NCBI GenBank assembly: GCA_023525975.1
Contig: CM042034.1
Coordinates: 26,872,779 to 26,936,778, forward strand
Origin: Smallanthus sonchifolius
Lineage: Eukaryota; Streptophyta; Magnoliopsida; Asterales; Asteraceae
Direction of reading: 5' to 3'
Length of the DNA stretch: 64,000 nucleotides
Below the pieces are notes generated by a model, which did not search any database, was not told where the DNA came from, and was given only the letters and a program-made list of their open reading frames with translations. Positions 1 to 11,215 of the stretch are shown piece by piece. The translations under genes and the position numbers were made by a program. The stretch's first letter is position 1. Every line of letters starts with the position of its first letter.

Positions 1-117
1 GACTCTATATTCTCTACATTGGTTCCTCAAAATTCTCTTCTCCAAACAAAACTCTTTGAACTTATATCTAACATTCTTCATGTTACTGAAATTAAAAAAA
101 AAAAATCTTCCTTACGT

Positions 118-703
118 TCAACAATTTTGTCATGATAATGATGTAGTCTTTGAACTTCACTCTCTTGATTTTGTTGTGAAGGATGAGCCTACACATACCA
201 CCCTTCTCACCGACCTCAACGAACAAGGTCTCTACTTTCTTAGTCTTCCCCAACTCAATTAGCTTATCCATAAGACGGCCTTCTCTGCCACTCAGACTTC
301 CTTCAATGTTTGTCACCGAAGACTTGATCATCATCATCAGTATCTCTTCCATTTTATACTTTCTAGCCCTAAATTTCATGTTACTACAACTTTATCTTCC
401 GTTTCTTGCGGTGTTTGCCATTTAAGCAAATCAATAAAATTATCATTACCTAATTCCTCTTTTCATTTTCTTGACCTAATTTATTGAGATGTTTGGGGGC
501 CCGCACATGTTTTGTCTTTTGATGGTCATAGTTACTTTATGTTATGTGTTGATCATTATTCTCGTTACATGTAGATATTTCCCTTAATACACAAATCGGA
601 TGCCTTTTCAACATTCAAAAATTTTGTAACAATGGTTAAACGACAATTTAATACTAAGATAAAGCATGTACAAACAGAATGTGTGGTGAGTTTTGTCCAT
701 TGA
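118..703 (+). pseudogene. Ty1/Copia gag-pol remnant (pre-integrase and integrase)
   Basis: Translated pieces follow the Copia polyprotein order. A pre-integrase-like stretch (QQFCHDNDVVFELHS) lies at 118-262. A zinc-binding CxxC piece (CGVCHLSKS) starts near 407. The integrase core start (DVWGPAHVLSFDGHSYF) begins at 488, followed by CVDHYSRY and FNTKIKHVQTE. In-frame stops occur just before the DVWGP segment and after SRYM, and the segments lie in different frames, so this is a decayed fragment. Family knowledge: this region would give the integrase that inserts cDNA into chromosomes. No LTR, primer-binding site or reverse transcriptase is visible beside it. The window edge may cut the element on the left. 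Confidence 0.85.
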
Positions 704-1051
704 CATCCTTCTTCAACTCCTCTGGCATTATACACAAATTATCATGCCCTCACACAAGCGACAATTTAATACTACTTCTCAGATTCCTTGGACGTTAAAG
801 AGGCTCTAATATTTGTAATCCATATCGTGTAATTTGTGGAGTTGAGAACCTGGCATTGGAAGGTTGTTGTCATTCCTCCTTCCTTCACTGCTATGGATTA
901 TTTTCTCTTGTTCTTGGATGAATCCTCTTCCATTGACCATGTATTTTCTTTCCTTATTCTAATGGTCAATCTCTTACCATAAGTACTAAACCATAAGAAA
1001 CAAGAAACTTTGATTTCTGAATACAAATGTTGATTGATTGCATATTAAATA
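704..1051. other. no recognised feature
   Basis: AT-rich sequence with short scattered open stretches. It may be the decayed continuation of the Copia fragment, but I could not align it to reverse transcriptase motifs. Confidence 0.4.
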
Positions 1052-1080
1052 CTAGGTTATACACCCGTGTATTACACGGG
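1052..1080 (-). mobile_element. Helitron 3' terminus
   Basis: Read on the minus strand, a hairpin CCCGTGTAATACACGGG (7-bp stem, 3-base loop) is followed about 8 bases later by CTAG and then T. This is the classical Helitron 3' end (hairpin, CTRR, insertion before T). The element would extend to higher coordinates. No matching 5' TC terminus was found, so it is probably truncated or overwritten by the inverted-repeat element that starts near 1095. Confidence 0.65.
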
Positions 1081-1301
1081 TTTGAGGATAGAGATTATAT
1101 AATTGAGAAAAGTGAATATGAGGCTGTTAAGCACCTAACTTAAACGCGAAACTCATCAAAACGACTTAGTTTTGAGTAAAATCAATTAAATCATTTTTTA
1201 TTCTAAACTTTTTAATTTGAGAAACTAATCTCTATCCATGAAGTTCATAAACCTAACTTAGACGCGAAACCCATCAAAGTGTAGTAACTCATAGTGAAAC
1301 A

Positions 1302-1779
1302 GGGGGAGGATCAAATAAGAAGTTGTTTTCGGCTAAGAACTCTAAGAAGTGACAAAAACATTAAGAAACGATATCAAACGAACTCGGATTGAGCTCATTC
1401 CAGCGGCGTTGGAACCGTATCGTCGAACTCTACCATCTTAGCTTTTAGGGTTTAGATCTTAGCGTTGAATTTTAGGATTTTAGCCTTAGGGTTTAGCTTT
1501 TAGGGTTTAGATTTTAGGGTTTAGGTTTTTTTGAGGGGGTGGGGGTGGGGGTTTAGGTTTTTGGGGGGTGTGGGTGGTGGTTTTAGGCTTTTCGGGGTGG
1601 GGTTGGAGGGGGGGTTTAGGTTTTTGGGGGTGCGGGTGGAGGGGGGTTTAGGTTTTTGGGTCCGAATTAGAGTTCGATGAGACGGTTCCAACGCCGCTCG
1701 AATGAGCTCAATCGGAGTTCGTTTGACCCACTTCTTAGCGTTTCTTAGCGAAAAACCACTTCTTAGCGGAACCTTCCCC
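1302..1779. mobile_element. Mutator-like MITE with telomere-like core, copy 1
   Basis: The long terminal inverted repeats of about 120-140 bp share the core CAGCGGCGTTGGAACCGT, inverted at the right end. The element is flanked by a 10-bp duplication TAGTGAAACA (1292-1301 and 1780-1789). That fits Mutator-type 8-11 bp duplications. The middle (about 1440-1665) has repeated TTTAGGG words on one strand followed by long G runs. No ORF is present. A second copy lies at 62087-62519. Confidence 0.85.
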
Positions 1780-2645
1780 TAGTGAAACATGCCAAACAGA
1801 TTAAAACTCAGTGAACTTAAAAAATACATGTGGTAATTGGTTAACTAAAATGAAACATATCAAAGCAATACAATGCACTGAAATGAAAAGGCAAAACCAA
1901 AAATGATAGAAAAATACATGAACATGTATAAAATAATAATCTCTCATTCAATGGCCACATGTACAAACAGTATACTTCAATGTGGGTACAAAACTTTCTT
2001 TACAAAAAAAAAACAAATTCTGATCTAACATTTGCATAACTCTAACTACTGCAGACAGTTGCATGTTTTCCCAAACTTTTGAATTGTTCACTTTGTATCC
2101 ACGAACCCATCCATCATGTATTTATCTTCATTCATAGAATGCAAGTTCTTGAATTTGTTGCACTATATTTATCATCCTTGCAACAAAAAAAACAACTTTT
2201 ATCATCCTGCAACAAATAACAACTTTTATCTTTATCATCCTGCAATAAACCAATGGGGCATATTGTAAAAGAAGTCCTTCAAATATTTTCACTACAGTAA
2301 AGATGCATTAACCTTGCAACCATTAACTATGCCCCCATTGAAGTCCTTGCAAAACTCTTCATCACATGTCATCAATTTTTTTAGAATAAACTATTTCTTA
2401 TAATTCTCTTGAAAGCTTGAAAAAAAATACTAAAACCAAGAACCATCATTATAAATTTAGAAGCATGAAATAAAAAATGAAAACATACAAGGAATTCAAA
2501 GCATCAACTACACTTAAAAATCCAAGGTCAACAATATAAAAGGGATCCAAAACACCTTATTCCATAGCATCTAATAAATCCCCTTACAACAATTTCCCAT
2601 TTCATACTTAGCCATCTACATTTATGCATTTGGGGCGATAGGTAA

Positions 2646-2810
2646 TCTATACTAATAAATAAAGGTTTAAGTTGGACACTTGTCACTTCCTCATGCCTTC
2701 TCACATTGATTTTCCCGTCTCTCTCTCCTAATAAATGCATATGTATCTTATTAAATAATAATGATATTATAAATATATTATTAAAGAAAAATACTAATTA
2801 TATTAAATAA

Positions 2811-2849
<39 letters not shown>

Positions 2850-3021
2850 GAAATCAAAATATAACTAATTAAAGAAAAATACTAATTTGCTATATACACA
2901 CATTTCCACTTGATATATCTCGAGACGATCATAATAATCTGACAAGTTAGGACTATTTACAAATTATAAGTTATATCGTTTTTAATATACAACCCGTGTA
3001 ATACACGGGATTCTAACCTAG
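2646..3021 (+). mobile_element. non-autonomous Helitron
   Basis: It starts with A|TCTATACTAATAAATAAAGG and ends with hairpin CCCGTGTAATACACGGG (2993-3009), eight bases, then CTAG (3018-3021) followed by T. These are canonical Helitron ends at an A/T insertion site. The 376-bp interior is noncoding and holds an AT dinucleotide run. The 5' region, with TTTTCCCGTCTCTCTCTC, resembles that of the Helitron at 6742. Confidence 0.85.
2812..2845. repeat. (AT)n microsatellite
   Basis: An uninterrupted alternating AT tract of about 33 bases inside the Helitron. Confidence 0.95.
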
Positions 3022-3465
3022 TAATCCAAATAAATTAAGATCAGCATCCAAAAAATAAATAAATAAACACCAGCAGAGATAATTCAACCACCAAAGTAGT
3101 AGGTTTCAACAATTCTAGTTGAAGAAATCTACAACCATATAAACAAAAATTAGCCAATATCTTACCGAAGATGTTGCCATAGTAGCAAGTGAGTAATTGC
3201 AATTTTCACCCCTAGACATTTTCACCCGAAGAATGGCAATAGAAGGAAGAAGGATGCAGGTTGGTTTCTCAAATTAAAAAGATTTAGAATAAAATGATTT
3301 AATTGAAGGATTTAACCAAAACTACGTAGTTTTGAAGGGTTTCGCGTCTAAGTTAGGTGCTTAATAGTCACATATTCACTTTCCCCTGTATAAATTATAA
3401 TGCCCATATAATAAAATTCTAAGCAATTACCATGTAAATATTGTGTTCACATATTGTTTTGCTGA

Positions 3466-3514
3466 AACTGCGATTGCGCGGGCGTGTGATTTGCGATTGC
3501 GCAGGCGTGTGATT
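3466..3514. repeat. short tandem duplication
   Basis: Two near-identical copies of a unit of about 23 bases containing GCGATTGCGCGGGCGTGTGA. The unit is GC-rich against an AT-rich background. Confidence 0.6.
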
Positions 3515-3604
3515 ATCGATTGTAGCACAAGTCCCATTTCTTTATTACTAGAAATTTGATTCAGCAATTTAGATGCAAAAAAATGTGATAACACAATTTT
3601 GTAC

Positions 3605-3755
3605 CTTAATAGGAAGTCTCCTTTCTTTTCCTGATGGATTGATCAAACCCTTTTCTTTCAAAGACTCCAATGAAACCTCCTCCCCCTTTTGAAATCATGC
3701 AGCTTCAATGTCTTTCAAGTTCACTGGAACATATTTTGATAGGTAGTATGCATAC
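3605..3755 (-). pseudogene. broken exon of plastid-type ribosomal protein L15
   Basis: On the minus strand the frame reads KYVPVNLKDIEAA, stop, FQKGEEVSLESLKEKG and LINPSGKERRLPIK, and then meets a GT splice donor at 3603-3604. From family knowledge this matches the central part of bacterial-type L15 of plastids (VPVNLKDIE, LKEKGLINPSG). The codon after AA is TGA where the family has Gly. The start of the exon (GMHT, after an AG at 3756-3757) is one base out of frame with what follows. No next exon was found downstream. I infer a captured or degenerate gene fragment, not a working gene. A TE gene capture is possible but not shown. Confidence 0.7.
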
Positions 3756-3764
3756 CTTAATTCA

Positions 3765-4620
3765 GTGGATAAACAAATATGTCAGTACATTAACAACATT
3801 CTGTTTTCACATGATAAGGAATAATTATTATAATTTGCCCTAAACCCCAATAGATCTATACCACAAAATGGAATTGCATTCCATTCCCATTTCCCACGCC
3901 AAAACTAAAAAAAAATCTCAAAGAAGCATTTTATCAAACACATCACACATGGCGTGCGTATATTATAAGGATCAAAAGCTTAAAAATTCACTGCAATAAT
4001 CTAAATTAAATATCAAATCAGCTGTTCATATCAATCAATTAGGTTACCTTTAATACTAAACTTTGATCCATCAACACTCTGGGGGTGAAATCGAATAGAA
4101 TAAAAGCCCTAAAAATTATAATCAAAGAAAACAAATCAACTAATGAAACCAAATCATAAAAATCAATGATTAACCAAGCCACTCTGAGTCAAAAGCAAAA
4201 ATTTAGTAACGGTAATTAACACACTTTTATGAGAAGAATCCTTACCCAAAATTCAAATATGATAGATCCACGGATTCGAGATTGTTGGAGAATAAAATAA
4301 CCTGCCCTGGCTGATAGAATCGAGCGATGATAGATCCGCGTATGAGCGATTGTTGGAGAATATGCCATATGATCCGTCCGATTAGGGTTATTTGATATAA
4401 GCTGATGATAGGAATCGATCATAGAGTGCAGGGAGGATAGAATCGATCGATGATAGGATTGAGGGATTAGGGTTTTTCAATTTTTGAGAGGATGGGAAAA
4501 CGGTATGGAACAAAATCGGACTATGGGTTATTGGGTTAACAGAGGTGGGTTAAAAGATCCGCGTATCTGTTAAATGGGTCATTGTTTGTGGAGATGCCAC
4601 GTGGCATTTCTGGAATTGTT
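3765..4620 (-). other. possible 5' leader/intron remnant upstream of the L15 exon
   Basis: On the minus strand, CCCTAATCCC-type leader sequence near 4450-4480 and GT-donor-like sites (for example after ATTTTGG near 4243) precede the L15 exon. An ORF of 68 codons at 4216-4422 has no recognisable product. Two related words (TTGTTGGAGAATA with GATAGATCC) occur at 4260-4300 and 4325-4360. The exon structure is inferred and weak. Confidence 0.3.
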
Positions 4621-5480
4621 TATTTAGAAAACATGAATTATACCAAATCACTAATTACACTTAACCCCTATTAATTACAACATTACAAGTTTAACCCTCA
4701 ACATATTTTACAACAATTACTCTAAAACCCGTATACTTAAAATAACATAATAATAACATAATAACATAATAAGTTTAGTTTAAATCCAATAATTTAATGT
4801 CTAGAAAGTCTACAAATGTGTGCTTAAAAGTTCCATTGCATCTTTAAAACATTTCTTTTACAATATATAATTATTTTCTTTTTTCGGTTTTAAGTGGACT
4901 TTGGAGTAACTTAGTGGGATGAAAAGCAACACCCGTCGTCCATACTCTTACTCATTTCATGGACTCTTCTAAAAGATCTTGATGATCAAATTTAAATATA
5001 GAATATGTATTTTTTTTTATTAAAAAAATGTTAGTAAAAACAATGAATTTAACTATTAAAAAGGTCAAACTGTTTTGTAACAGAAAAAACTCATTTTATA
5101 ATAGTTGTTAGTGCACATTGGTGCGAGAATAGATCAACCCGAATTTCAACTTTTGAAGATGTATATATATCTTTGAAAATTTTAGAATCTGTTCCTAAAA
5201 TGTGATCCATCCAAAATTAAAAAGAATTGTATTCCTATGAATTAAAACCAAAGTAAATTTCTCAAAATTTAAATATTAAAAAACTGGCTTATACCAAATA
5301 CAAGAATCAAACTCAAAACACACTTTGTTATTTTCAAACGTATTCCAAAGGTCAAAATCAACTCAAAGCAAATGCATATTTTCTGTTCATTCCTATGGTA
5401 TTAAAACGACCCCACACAATATATATCCTTTGGTACAGTCACAACAGTGGCGTGATGGGGGTTGCCTAACAACTAGCAAA
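4621..5480. other. no recognised feature
   Basis: AT-rich sequence without coding or clear repeat structure. Confidence 0.5.
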
Positions 5481-5488
5481 TTAGATAT

Positions 5489-5789
5489 CATGGGTGTGGA
5501 TTTTTAGTCTTGAGCTTAAGGCCTCTAAATTTAAAAAAAGAAAAATTATATATATAGTTTAATCTAGGTTTTTTGTTTTGAGTCTAAAAATATCAAATCC
5601 TACTTTAACAAAAAGATTTCGATCCTAAATGTTTTTCATATATACATATCCAATCTTACTTTACGAACCGTTTTTTACCCTACTAACAAAAAAATCCTAG
5701 ATCTCTCACTGTTTATAACTATGACAATTGAAAAAAGACCTCAGAATTTTATTTCACCTTAGGCCCCCAAAATGGTTGAGCCGACCCTG
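5489..5789. mobile_element. hAT MITE
   Basis: An 8-bp target duplication TTAGATAT flanks the element (5481-5488 and 5790-5797). The right end, read inward, is CAGGGTCGGCTCAACC and the left end is CATGGGTGTGGATTTTTAG. These are degenerate inverted repeats of the plant hAT CAGGG(T/C)CGG type, followed by AAGGCC on both sides. The 301-bp interior is AT-rich and noncoding. Confidence 0.7.
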
Positions 5790-5799
5790 TTAGATATGG

Positions 5800-6741
5800 A
5801 TGGAACATCTTTCCTTGTTTATAACATCGGAGTTCAATTTTTAAAGAATCAGTCTAGATTAAAGATGTAACTTTTTGAAGATAGTTTTCTAATGATAGAT
5901 ATGGAACCCACAATAATGTTGTTACACAAGCGAGATGATATTTCATAAATCCGTCGGAGATAGTGGTTACCGACGAGAATCTGTCGATCACGCTCTATTG
6001 GAATTAAATATGGTCGTGGGTAAAGTTATTTCCGATGGATCTACAAGGTCGCACATAGACTCTTTTATCGACATAATAGTGACGATTATTTGCCTATAAA
6101 TTACCGACAAGTTGTGTACCGACAAAACCTTTGAAATATTAAGAACGGCTAACCCTCGGTAATAGTCAGTAATTTACTTTTTTTAAATAAAATATTAATA
6201 GTTTAATTTCATGGAACTTAAAAACAAAATATAAATTCTGGAAATTATAAATTCTTGAATTTAAAATTAAATTACAAAACTACAACAATTAAAAATGCAT
6301 TCTCGTGACGAACTTGCGATGAGTTGGGCACAAGTTTAGCATTTGTCTCAGGACGAACTTGCAACTCCGTTTTAGCATATTTCTAAAGGTGTAATTAGCC
6401 AATCCAATCCTACGAATTAACACAATATAAGAGAATTTGCTCATTTATAAAAACTTCGACAGCATAATGACTATAAATCAAACATTTCCATTAATTACCT
6501 ATTTTAAACAATAATAGTTTTATAAATACATTGTCAACCCATCTATCTAATTATATAACTTATGTACATGATTGAGTCGTTATAACCCAGAGTAATATTA
6601 CAATTAATCTAAGTATTTCAACAAGATATATACATATAATTAGGAAAATTACCGGCACTCTACCCGACTATGGAGCAACGTATTTTTCCACACCTGTTAC
6701 AAAATGACACCATAAATCAGGATAAAAACAAAATTACATAA
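5800..6741. other. possible CACTA-like subterminal repeats, otherwise no feature
   Basis: Between about 5950 and 6130 there are several ACCGACGA, ACCGACAA and TCCGATGG words, which resemble subterminal repeats of plant CACTA elements. No CACTA terminus or transposase was seen. The rest is AT-rich and unrecognised. Confidence 0.3.
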
Positions 6742-7247
6742 TCTTACTACTCTAATAAATGAAAATCTCTTCAGGACATATGTCACTCTCTGGTTACTCC
6801 TCGTCTTATTTTCCCGTCTCTCTCTCATATTAAATATTAGATTTTCTATTTCTCTCTCCTATTAAATAATAATATTTATATTAATAAATCTAATTACAAA
6901 TACTTATTATTTAATTATAAATAGTTATTATATCATCAATCAAATGAACTTAATATGAACTAACATTTATCAATTAAATTAAAAAATTAATACTCAGTTG
7001 AAAAAAAATATATTTTAAAAACTAACTTAACAGACCTTATAACTGTCACGACAAATTACATTTTTTAAAAACATATTTTGAAAAATGTGTTTGTTAACAA
7101 ATTACATTATATTTTATTCAGCCGATGTAATATACTGTTTTATTCAACCCGTGTATTACACGGGTTTTTAAAAATGTAAAATTTGTATTACTAAATATAT
7201 AACATTTTATTTATTTAACACATGTAATACACGGAATTTTAACCTAA
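6742..7247 (+). mobile_element. non-autonomous Helitron with two terminator-like hairpins
   Basis: The 5' end A|TCTTACTACTCTAATAAATG is followed by the same TTTTCCCGTCTCTCTC segment as the Helitron at 2646. The 3' end has an imperfect hairpin (CATGTAATACACGG, 7221-7234) and then CTAA (7244-7247) before T. A stronger hairpin CCCGTGTATTACACGGG lies about 100 bases upstream (about 7148-7164) but is not followed by CTRR. No coding capacity. Confidence 0.75.
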
Positions 7248-7674
7248 TATGTTATAAATCAACATCATTGCAGCGCGTACACGGTCAAAATTGGTTTATA
7301 TTTGCTTACAAGAAAAAAAACTATTTATTAAACAGAAGAACGAGACAAAATCGGTTCATCTTCGCTTTTGTATCTTCATATGTCCTTTCAAGATCATCTT
7401 CCCCATCGCTAGCTTCCTCGGCGTCATCAGTATCCACTTTGATGACATCTCCCATGACAAAACAAGCGGGTTAGATATCTTGATTCACTTCTGCTAGAAG
7501 TAACTCGTTTGTTTCTACCTCTGGTGCTAGTTCATTTATTTCTATCAAAGATTTAAAACCTTGAATAGGTATGATCAGATGGTGCAGTAGAACTTCCAAA
7601 AGTTGATGGATTTGATATAACTCTGTTGAGTTAGGTTCATAAGTATATGTTGGTGGAGTTTTTGTTGTATCAAG

Positions 7675-7999
7675 GTGAATTTGTTAGTGACTTGACAACT
7701 TGTTCAAAATCATTTTCATTTGAGACTTCACCTTCTAGATCTATGGGTAAAGTTTCATCATTATCTTATGGACTAACATGTCGATTGTCAACTATAGTGA
7801 AATCTACCCATTCGGACTCTCCACTTACAACTTCATTCATGTATTCTTCCTAATTCCATGAATCATTCTTAACAATTTTACATCTCTATAGATGCAAATT
7901 CTTTTAGTTATAGGATCAAATAACCTATAAGCCTTTGATCCTTCTACAGTTCCTTGGTATACCATTTTGATGCTTCTATCATCTAACTTCTTCAGATGT
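7675..7999 (-). pseudogene. Copia polyprotein remnant, integrase C-terminus to RT linker
   Basis: The minus-strand translation gives QHLKKLDDRSIKMVYQG, YRLFDPITKRICIYRDVKL and then SEWVDFTIVDN. From family knowledge this matches the segment after the Copia integrase core (KLDDRS, GYRLYDP, SRDV) and the acidic linker before reverse transcriptase. A stop interrupts the linker. It continues an integrase piece at 9671-9800, from which it was separated by the LTR-like insertion at 8000-9670. Confidence 0.8.
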
Positions 8000-9670
8000 T
8001 GTGATGGCCCAAAACCCGAGAGACCTCACTTGTTGGATTTACTCATAAACACATAGTGAATTAAACGTTAAATCGAATAAAAGCAGCGGAAATATATTTC
8101 AAGTTACAAATTTAGTCAACATAACGGACGCAATGTCTTAAACATTAATTTTAATCACAAAAATAATCGGGATGCCAGTGTCCTCGCTTGGGTAATATCT
8201 TAGCACAAGCTCTGCATCCATCAATAGCAGCAAGTACACTTAACCTGAAGGCATACTAAAAAGTCACTAATGCTGATGAGTTCTAGCTTTACATAAAACA
8301 TTACATATCAAAAACGTTTTACCAAACCATAACATTCATCACTAATAATAAAATCGTAGATAACATGTAATAACGTCAAACATAAGTCATCCATACGTGT
8401 CGAATCTGCACATTTTCGTAACCGTCAATTCTATAAGACATTACACGAATTTCTCGAGACCTAAACATTTCACGCTTTCACGTAACTTTTTCACGACTTC
8501 ATGTGACATATATTGGATCGCGAGACCCGTCATCATACCAGTTGTACAATCGTTTGCTAGCCACTAGGGTCCTGCATAGGTACAACCAATCATTCATCGT
8601 GTCTAGGATGCCCAATCCTATCGGAATCCTAACCCAGACATATCATCAGTTTATTGTATTTATTCTCGAAGGAACCGTTGGCAGATTCTACTAAAATTAT
8701 GACTTTCTACATACATTCATTCATAAATCTTTTAATTAAATCATTGCACGTTTTACTAAAACATCTATCTTTCATAAACCTTTCGTATTCATTTAAAGCA
8801 AAACATTTCATAAATCATTTCATAAGCATGCTATCGATCCAAAAAACATAGTAAAACTCATAAAAAGGGATATCTAGAACTCACCTGACTTCTTTAGTTA
8901 AATCCTTCCTTAACGTTCGGCTCAACAAAATACTAAACGGTCTGTTCAAATTGTCAAGAACGAAATGTGTTAACTACACGATTACCAGAGAAACCCTTCG
9001 CCCGAAAACCTCCTTGGTCGAAAACCTCTTCGGCCGAAATCTCTTTCAGTCGAAATCCATTTCGGTCAAAATCTCTTTGGCCCAATATGTCTTTTGTCCG
9101 AAAACGTTTTCATCCGAGATCGCTTTTCGACCGGAACGCAATGTTACTCATTTGAACTGAAATCATTTTCAGTCGAAAACTCTTTTCGGTCCCTTTTGGC
9201 CAAAATCATCGTATTCGATTCAAGTTTCCAACTTTTTACGTCCAGACGGTTTGATTACTTCCCATGAAGCTAAATCCATTGTTTTTGGCTTAAATACACG
9301 TAAAAATCTAAGGTTTTTGAATCAAACTTGTTTTTACCCATTTTTACCCAAAAACGAGATTTAGACAAGATCGTTACCTCAAAACGACTCTTTTCTTCAG
9401 TAAATCTTCATGAAAACAGTGAAGATGAAGGATGGAATGATCGTGAAGGAAACCCATCACTTTCTCTTTCTACGGGTTTCTCTCTCTAGAACCTTGAGGA
9501 AGATGATGTTGAAATGAGGTGGGGCAAGGAGAGCTAGGGTTTTGAGGGCTCCCCTCCACCCTCAGGTCCACGCGAGCCTGCTCTCGGCCCACGACTCGGA
9601 CCGTCTTGCCCCACGACCCGTGTAAGCTAGAACTCGTACCAGAAACACGTAAAAATTTCCGGATGTCACA
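8000..9670 (-). mobile_element. solo-LTR-like insertion into a Copia pol
   Basis: The block begins TGTGATGG and ends GTCACA on the plus strand, giving TG...CA ends and short inverted termini. It splits one Copia reading frame at both sides. On the minus strand it starts TGTGACATCC, similar in style to Tekay-type LTRs elsewhere in the window. It has no ORF of note. A clean 5-bp target duplication is not visible, and about 15 Copia codons are missing at the junction. I therefore infer insertion with a small deletion, or inexact ends. Confidence 0.6.
8995..9215. repeat. degenerate short tandem repeats
   Basis: About ten diverged copies of a 15-18 base unit of the form TTCGGTCGAAAACCTC inside the LTR-like insertion. 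Confidence 0.7.
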
Positions 9671-9800
9671 CAAAACCCCAAATATGATTTTCTAACTTTT
9701 CAGGCTTCATAAGGTGTACTTTCTATTAGAGCCTTGGTTGATACTCTATTTAACACATAGATAGCATGTCTTAGAGCTTCACCCTAATCCGTTCAAGAAA
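9671..9800 (-). pseudogene. Copia integrase fragment
   Basis: The minus strand reads EALRHAIYVLNRVSTKALI and then ESTPYEA, stop, KVRKSYLGF. This is the well-known Copia integrase stretch (EA..HAVYVLNR..T.A, TPYEAW.G.KP). The Trp of TPYEAW is a stop codon here. It is the upstream half of the frame that resumes at 7999 beyond the LTR-like insertion. Confidence 0.85.
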
Positions 9801-10525
9801 GGTATATATCTAGTTTGATTCATAAAGGTATTAAAATGTAAATAACATTAGTTAACTTTTTCATTTCCTAAAAAAATTGACTAGCTTCTCAATGAAGAGA
9901 TTCCTATACTTTTGATCATGCACCGGTCATCTATCTCCATCATGCAGTACCCTACAATATGCTTGATCACAGCTCATCTTTGCTTCATATAACAGAACTT
10001 GTACAAGAATGTTGTTTAACTGTCCCAGTAAAACATATTCATTTCATGTGTTGCAAAGTACAAGCCTATTGAGGTCCTATAGAATGAATTGTTTTTTTTT
10101 TATTTACTTGTGGTTTTGATGTTATATTTTGAACCACAAGCATGAAACTTTTTATTTTTAACAAATTCTTCTACAATAACTAGTTTTTATTTTCTTTTTT
10201 GCGGTGCAACTAAGCAAGATGCCGATTTGGTCATATTCAAGTTGTTTTATTCATAAGATTGTCCTCAAAATAGTGCTGGCATAGCCCATCGGAAACTTGC
10301 CTTTTCGAACTTGCGCTGTTACCCTGAAAGAAATTAATTTGGAGGAACAAAAAATGTTTGAGTGACTTTAACGAGACACTCAGAAAACTTGTATAATGTT
10401 ACCCTGAAAGAAATTGTATAATGTTGCATGAGTTCGCATGAACCACTTCATACTTGGCTTGTTTTGGCAGAAAAGATTTTTCTTGAGTTTGTCCATGTAG
10501 CGAACTGCCTAATCGTAAAAATACT
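9801..10525. other. unresolved, probably decayed Copia sequence
   Basis: No readable domain. The position upstream of the integrase fragment suggests decayed Copia, but motifs could not be placed. An exact 18-base word (ATGTTACCCTGAAAGAAA) recurs nearby (10320-10335 in part, and near 10400). Confidence 0.3.
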
Positions 10526-10530
10526 TTCAA

Positions 10531-10892
10531 GAGTAAAGTGTCATTTTCGTCTCTGTGGTTTGACCGTTTTAATCACTTTCATCTAAAAACATTTTTTTAG
10601 CTTTTTCGTCCCTGACTTTTCAAAATCTAATCATTTTCATCCACCTAACTAATTCCGTCTACATTTTAACGTTAAATTAGGTGGCAATTTTGCTTAAACC
10701 ATGTGCAATTTTGGTTAAATTTTAACGTATGAATTTCAATCCGACCTCTGATTTAATGTTAAAATATAGATGTAGTTAGTTAAGTGGATGAAATGGCTTG
10801 ATTTTGAAAAGTCTAGTAAGAAAAGGCTAAAAAAATTTAGATGAAAATGGCTAAAATGGACAAACTACATGAACAAAAATGATACTTTACTC
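10531..10892. mobile_element. Mutator-like MITE, GAGTAAA family
   Basis: Starts GAGTAAAGTGTCATTTTCG and ends with the complement (AAATGATACTTTACTC). Most of the element folds on itself. Flanks TACTTTCAA (10522-10530) and TTATTTCAA (10893-10901) agree at 7 of 9 positions, which fits an aged 9-bp duplication. No ORF. Confidence 0.75.
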
Positions 10893-11215
10893 TTATTTCA
10901 AAAATCACCTAGAAATACAAATTGTTTCCTAAACCACCTATAATTTAAAAAAAAAGTTCCTTTTCTTCCACCACAAATCGTGGCAGACTTGAATAAGAGC
11001 ATACAATACTTAGCACCCAAAAAAATGGGGCCACTATTTCGTTAACATAACTATCACGAGCAAGCAAAAGTGCTAAGAAATAAATGGGGCCTGTTCCGGA
11101 TAAGTCGATCTAAACAAGCTAAATGGCACTTTTGATGGTTAAAGTGAAGGTGGTTAAGATGGAGAATGTCAGTCCGAATTCGCCCTATTTTTGATGTATT
11201 TGCTTTTTGTTTCTA

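Larger units (their letters stand above)
1095..3405. repeat. large inverted repeat of about 2.3 kb with nested elements
   Basis: About 1095-1240 and about 3250-3405 are inverted copies of each other, for example AAGTGAATATG, AAGCACCTAACTTA and ACGCGAAAC on the left against their complements on the right. A partial third copy of the core occurs at 1251-1285. The interior contains a Mutator-like MITE (1302-1779) and a Helitron (2646-3021). This could be a TIR transposon or a foldback structure. I could not define exact ends or a target duplication, and no transposase is seen inside. Confidence 0.6.

Noticed and set aside
5950..6150. CACTA transposon
   Set aside because: Only subterminal-type words are seen; no CACTA ends, 3-bp duplication or transposase.
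8000..9670. Complete LTR element with 5-bp duplication GATGT
   Set aside because: GATGT occurs near both edges (7995 and 9662), but the right copy would place the end at a non-CA base; the match may be chance. Kept as a solo-LTR-like block with uncertain ends.
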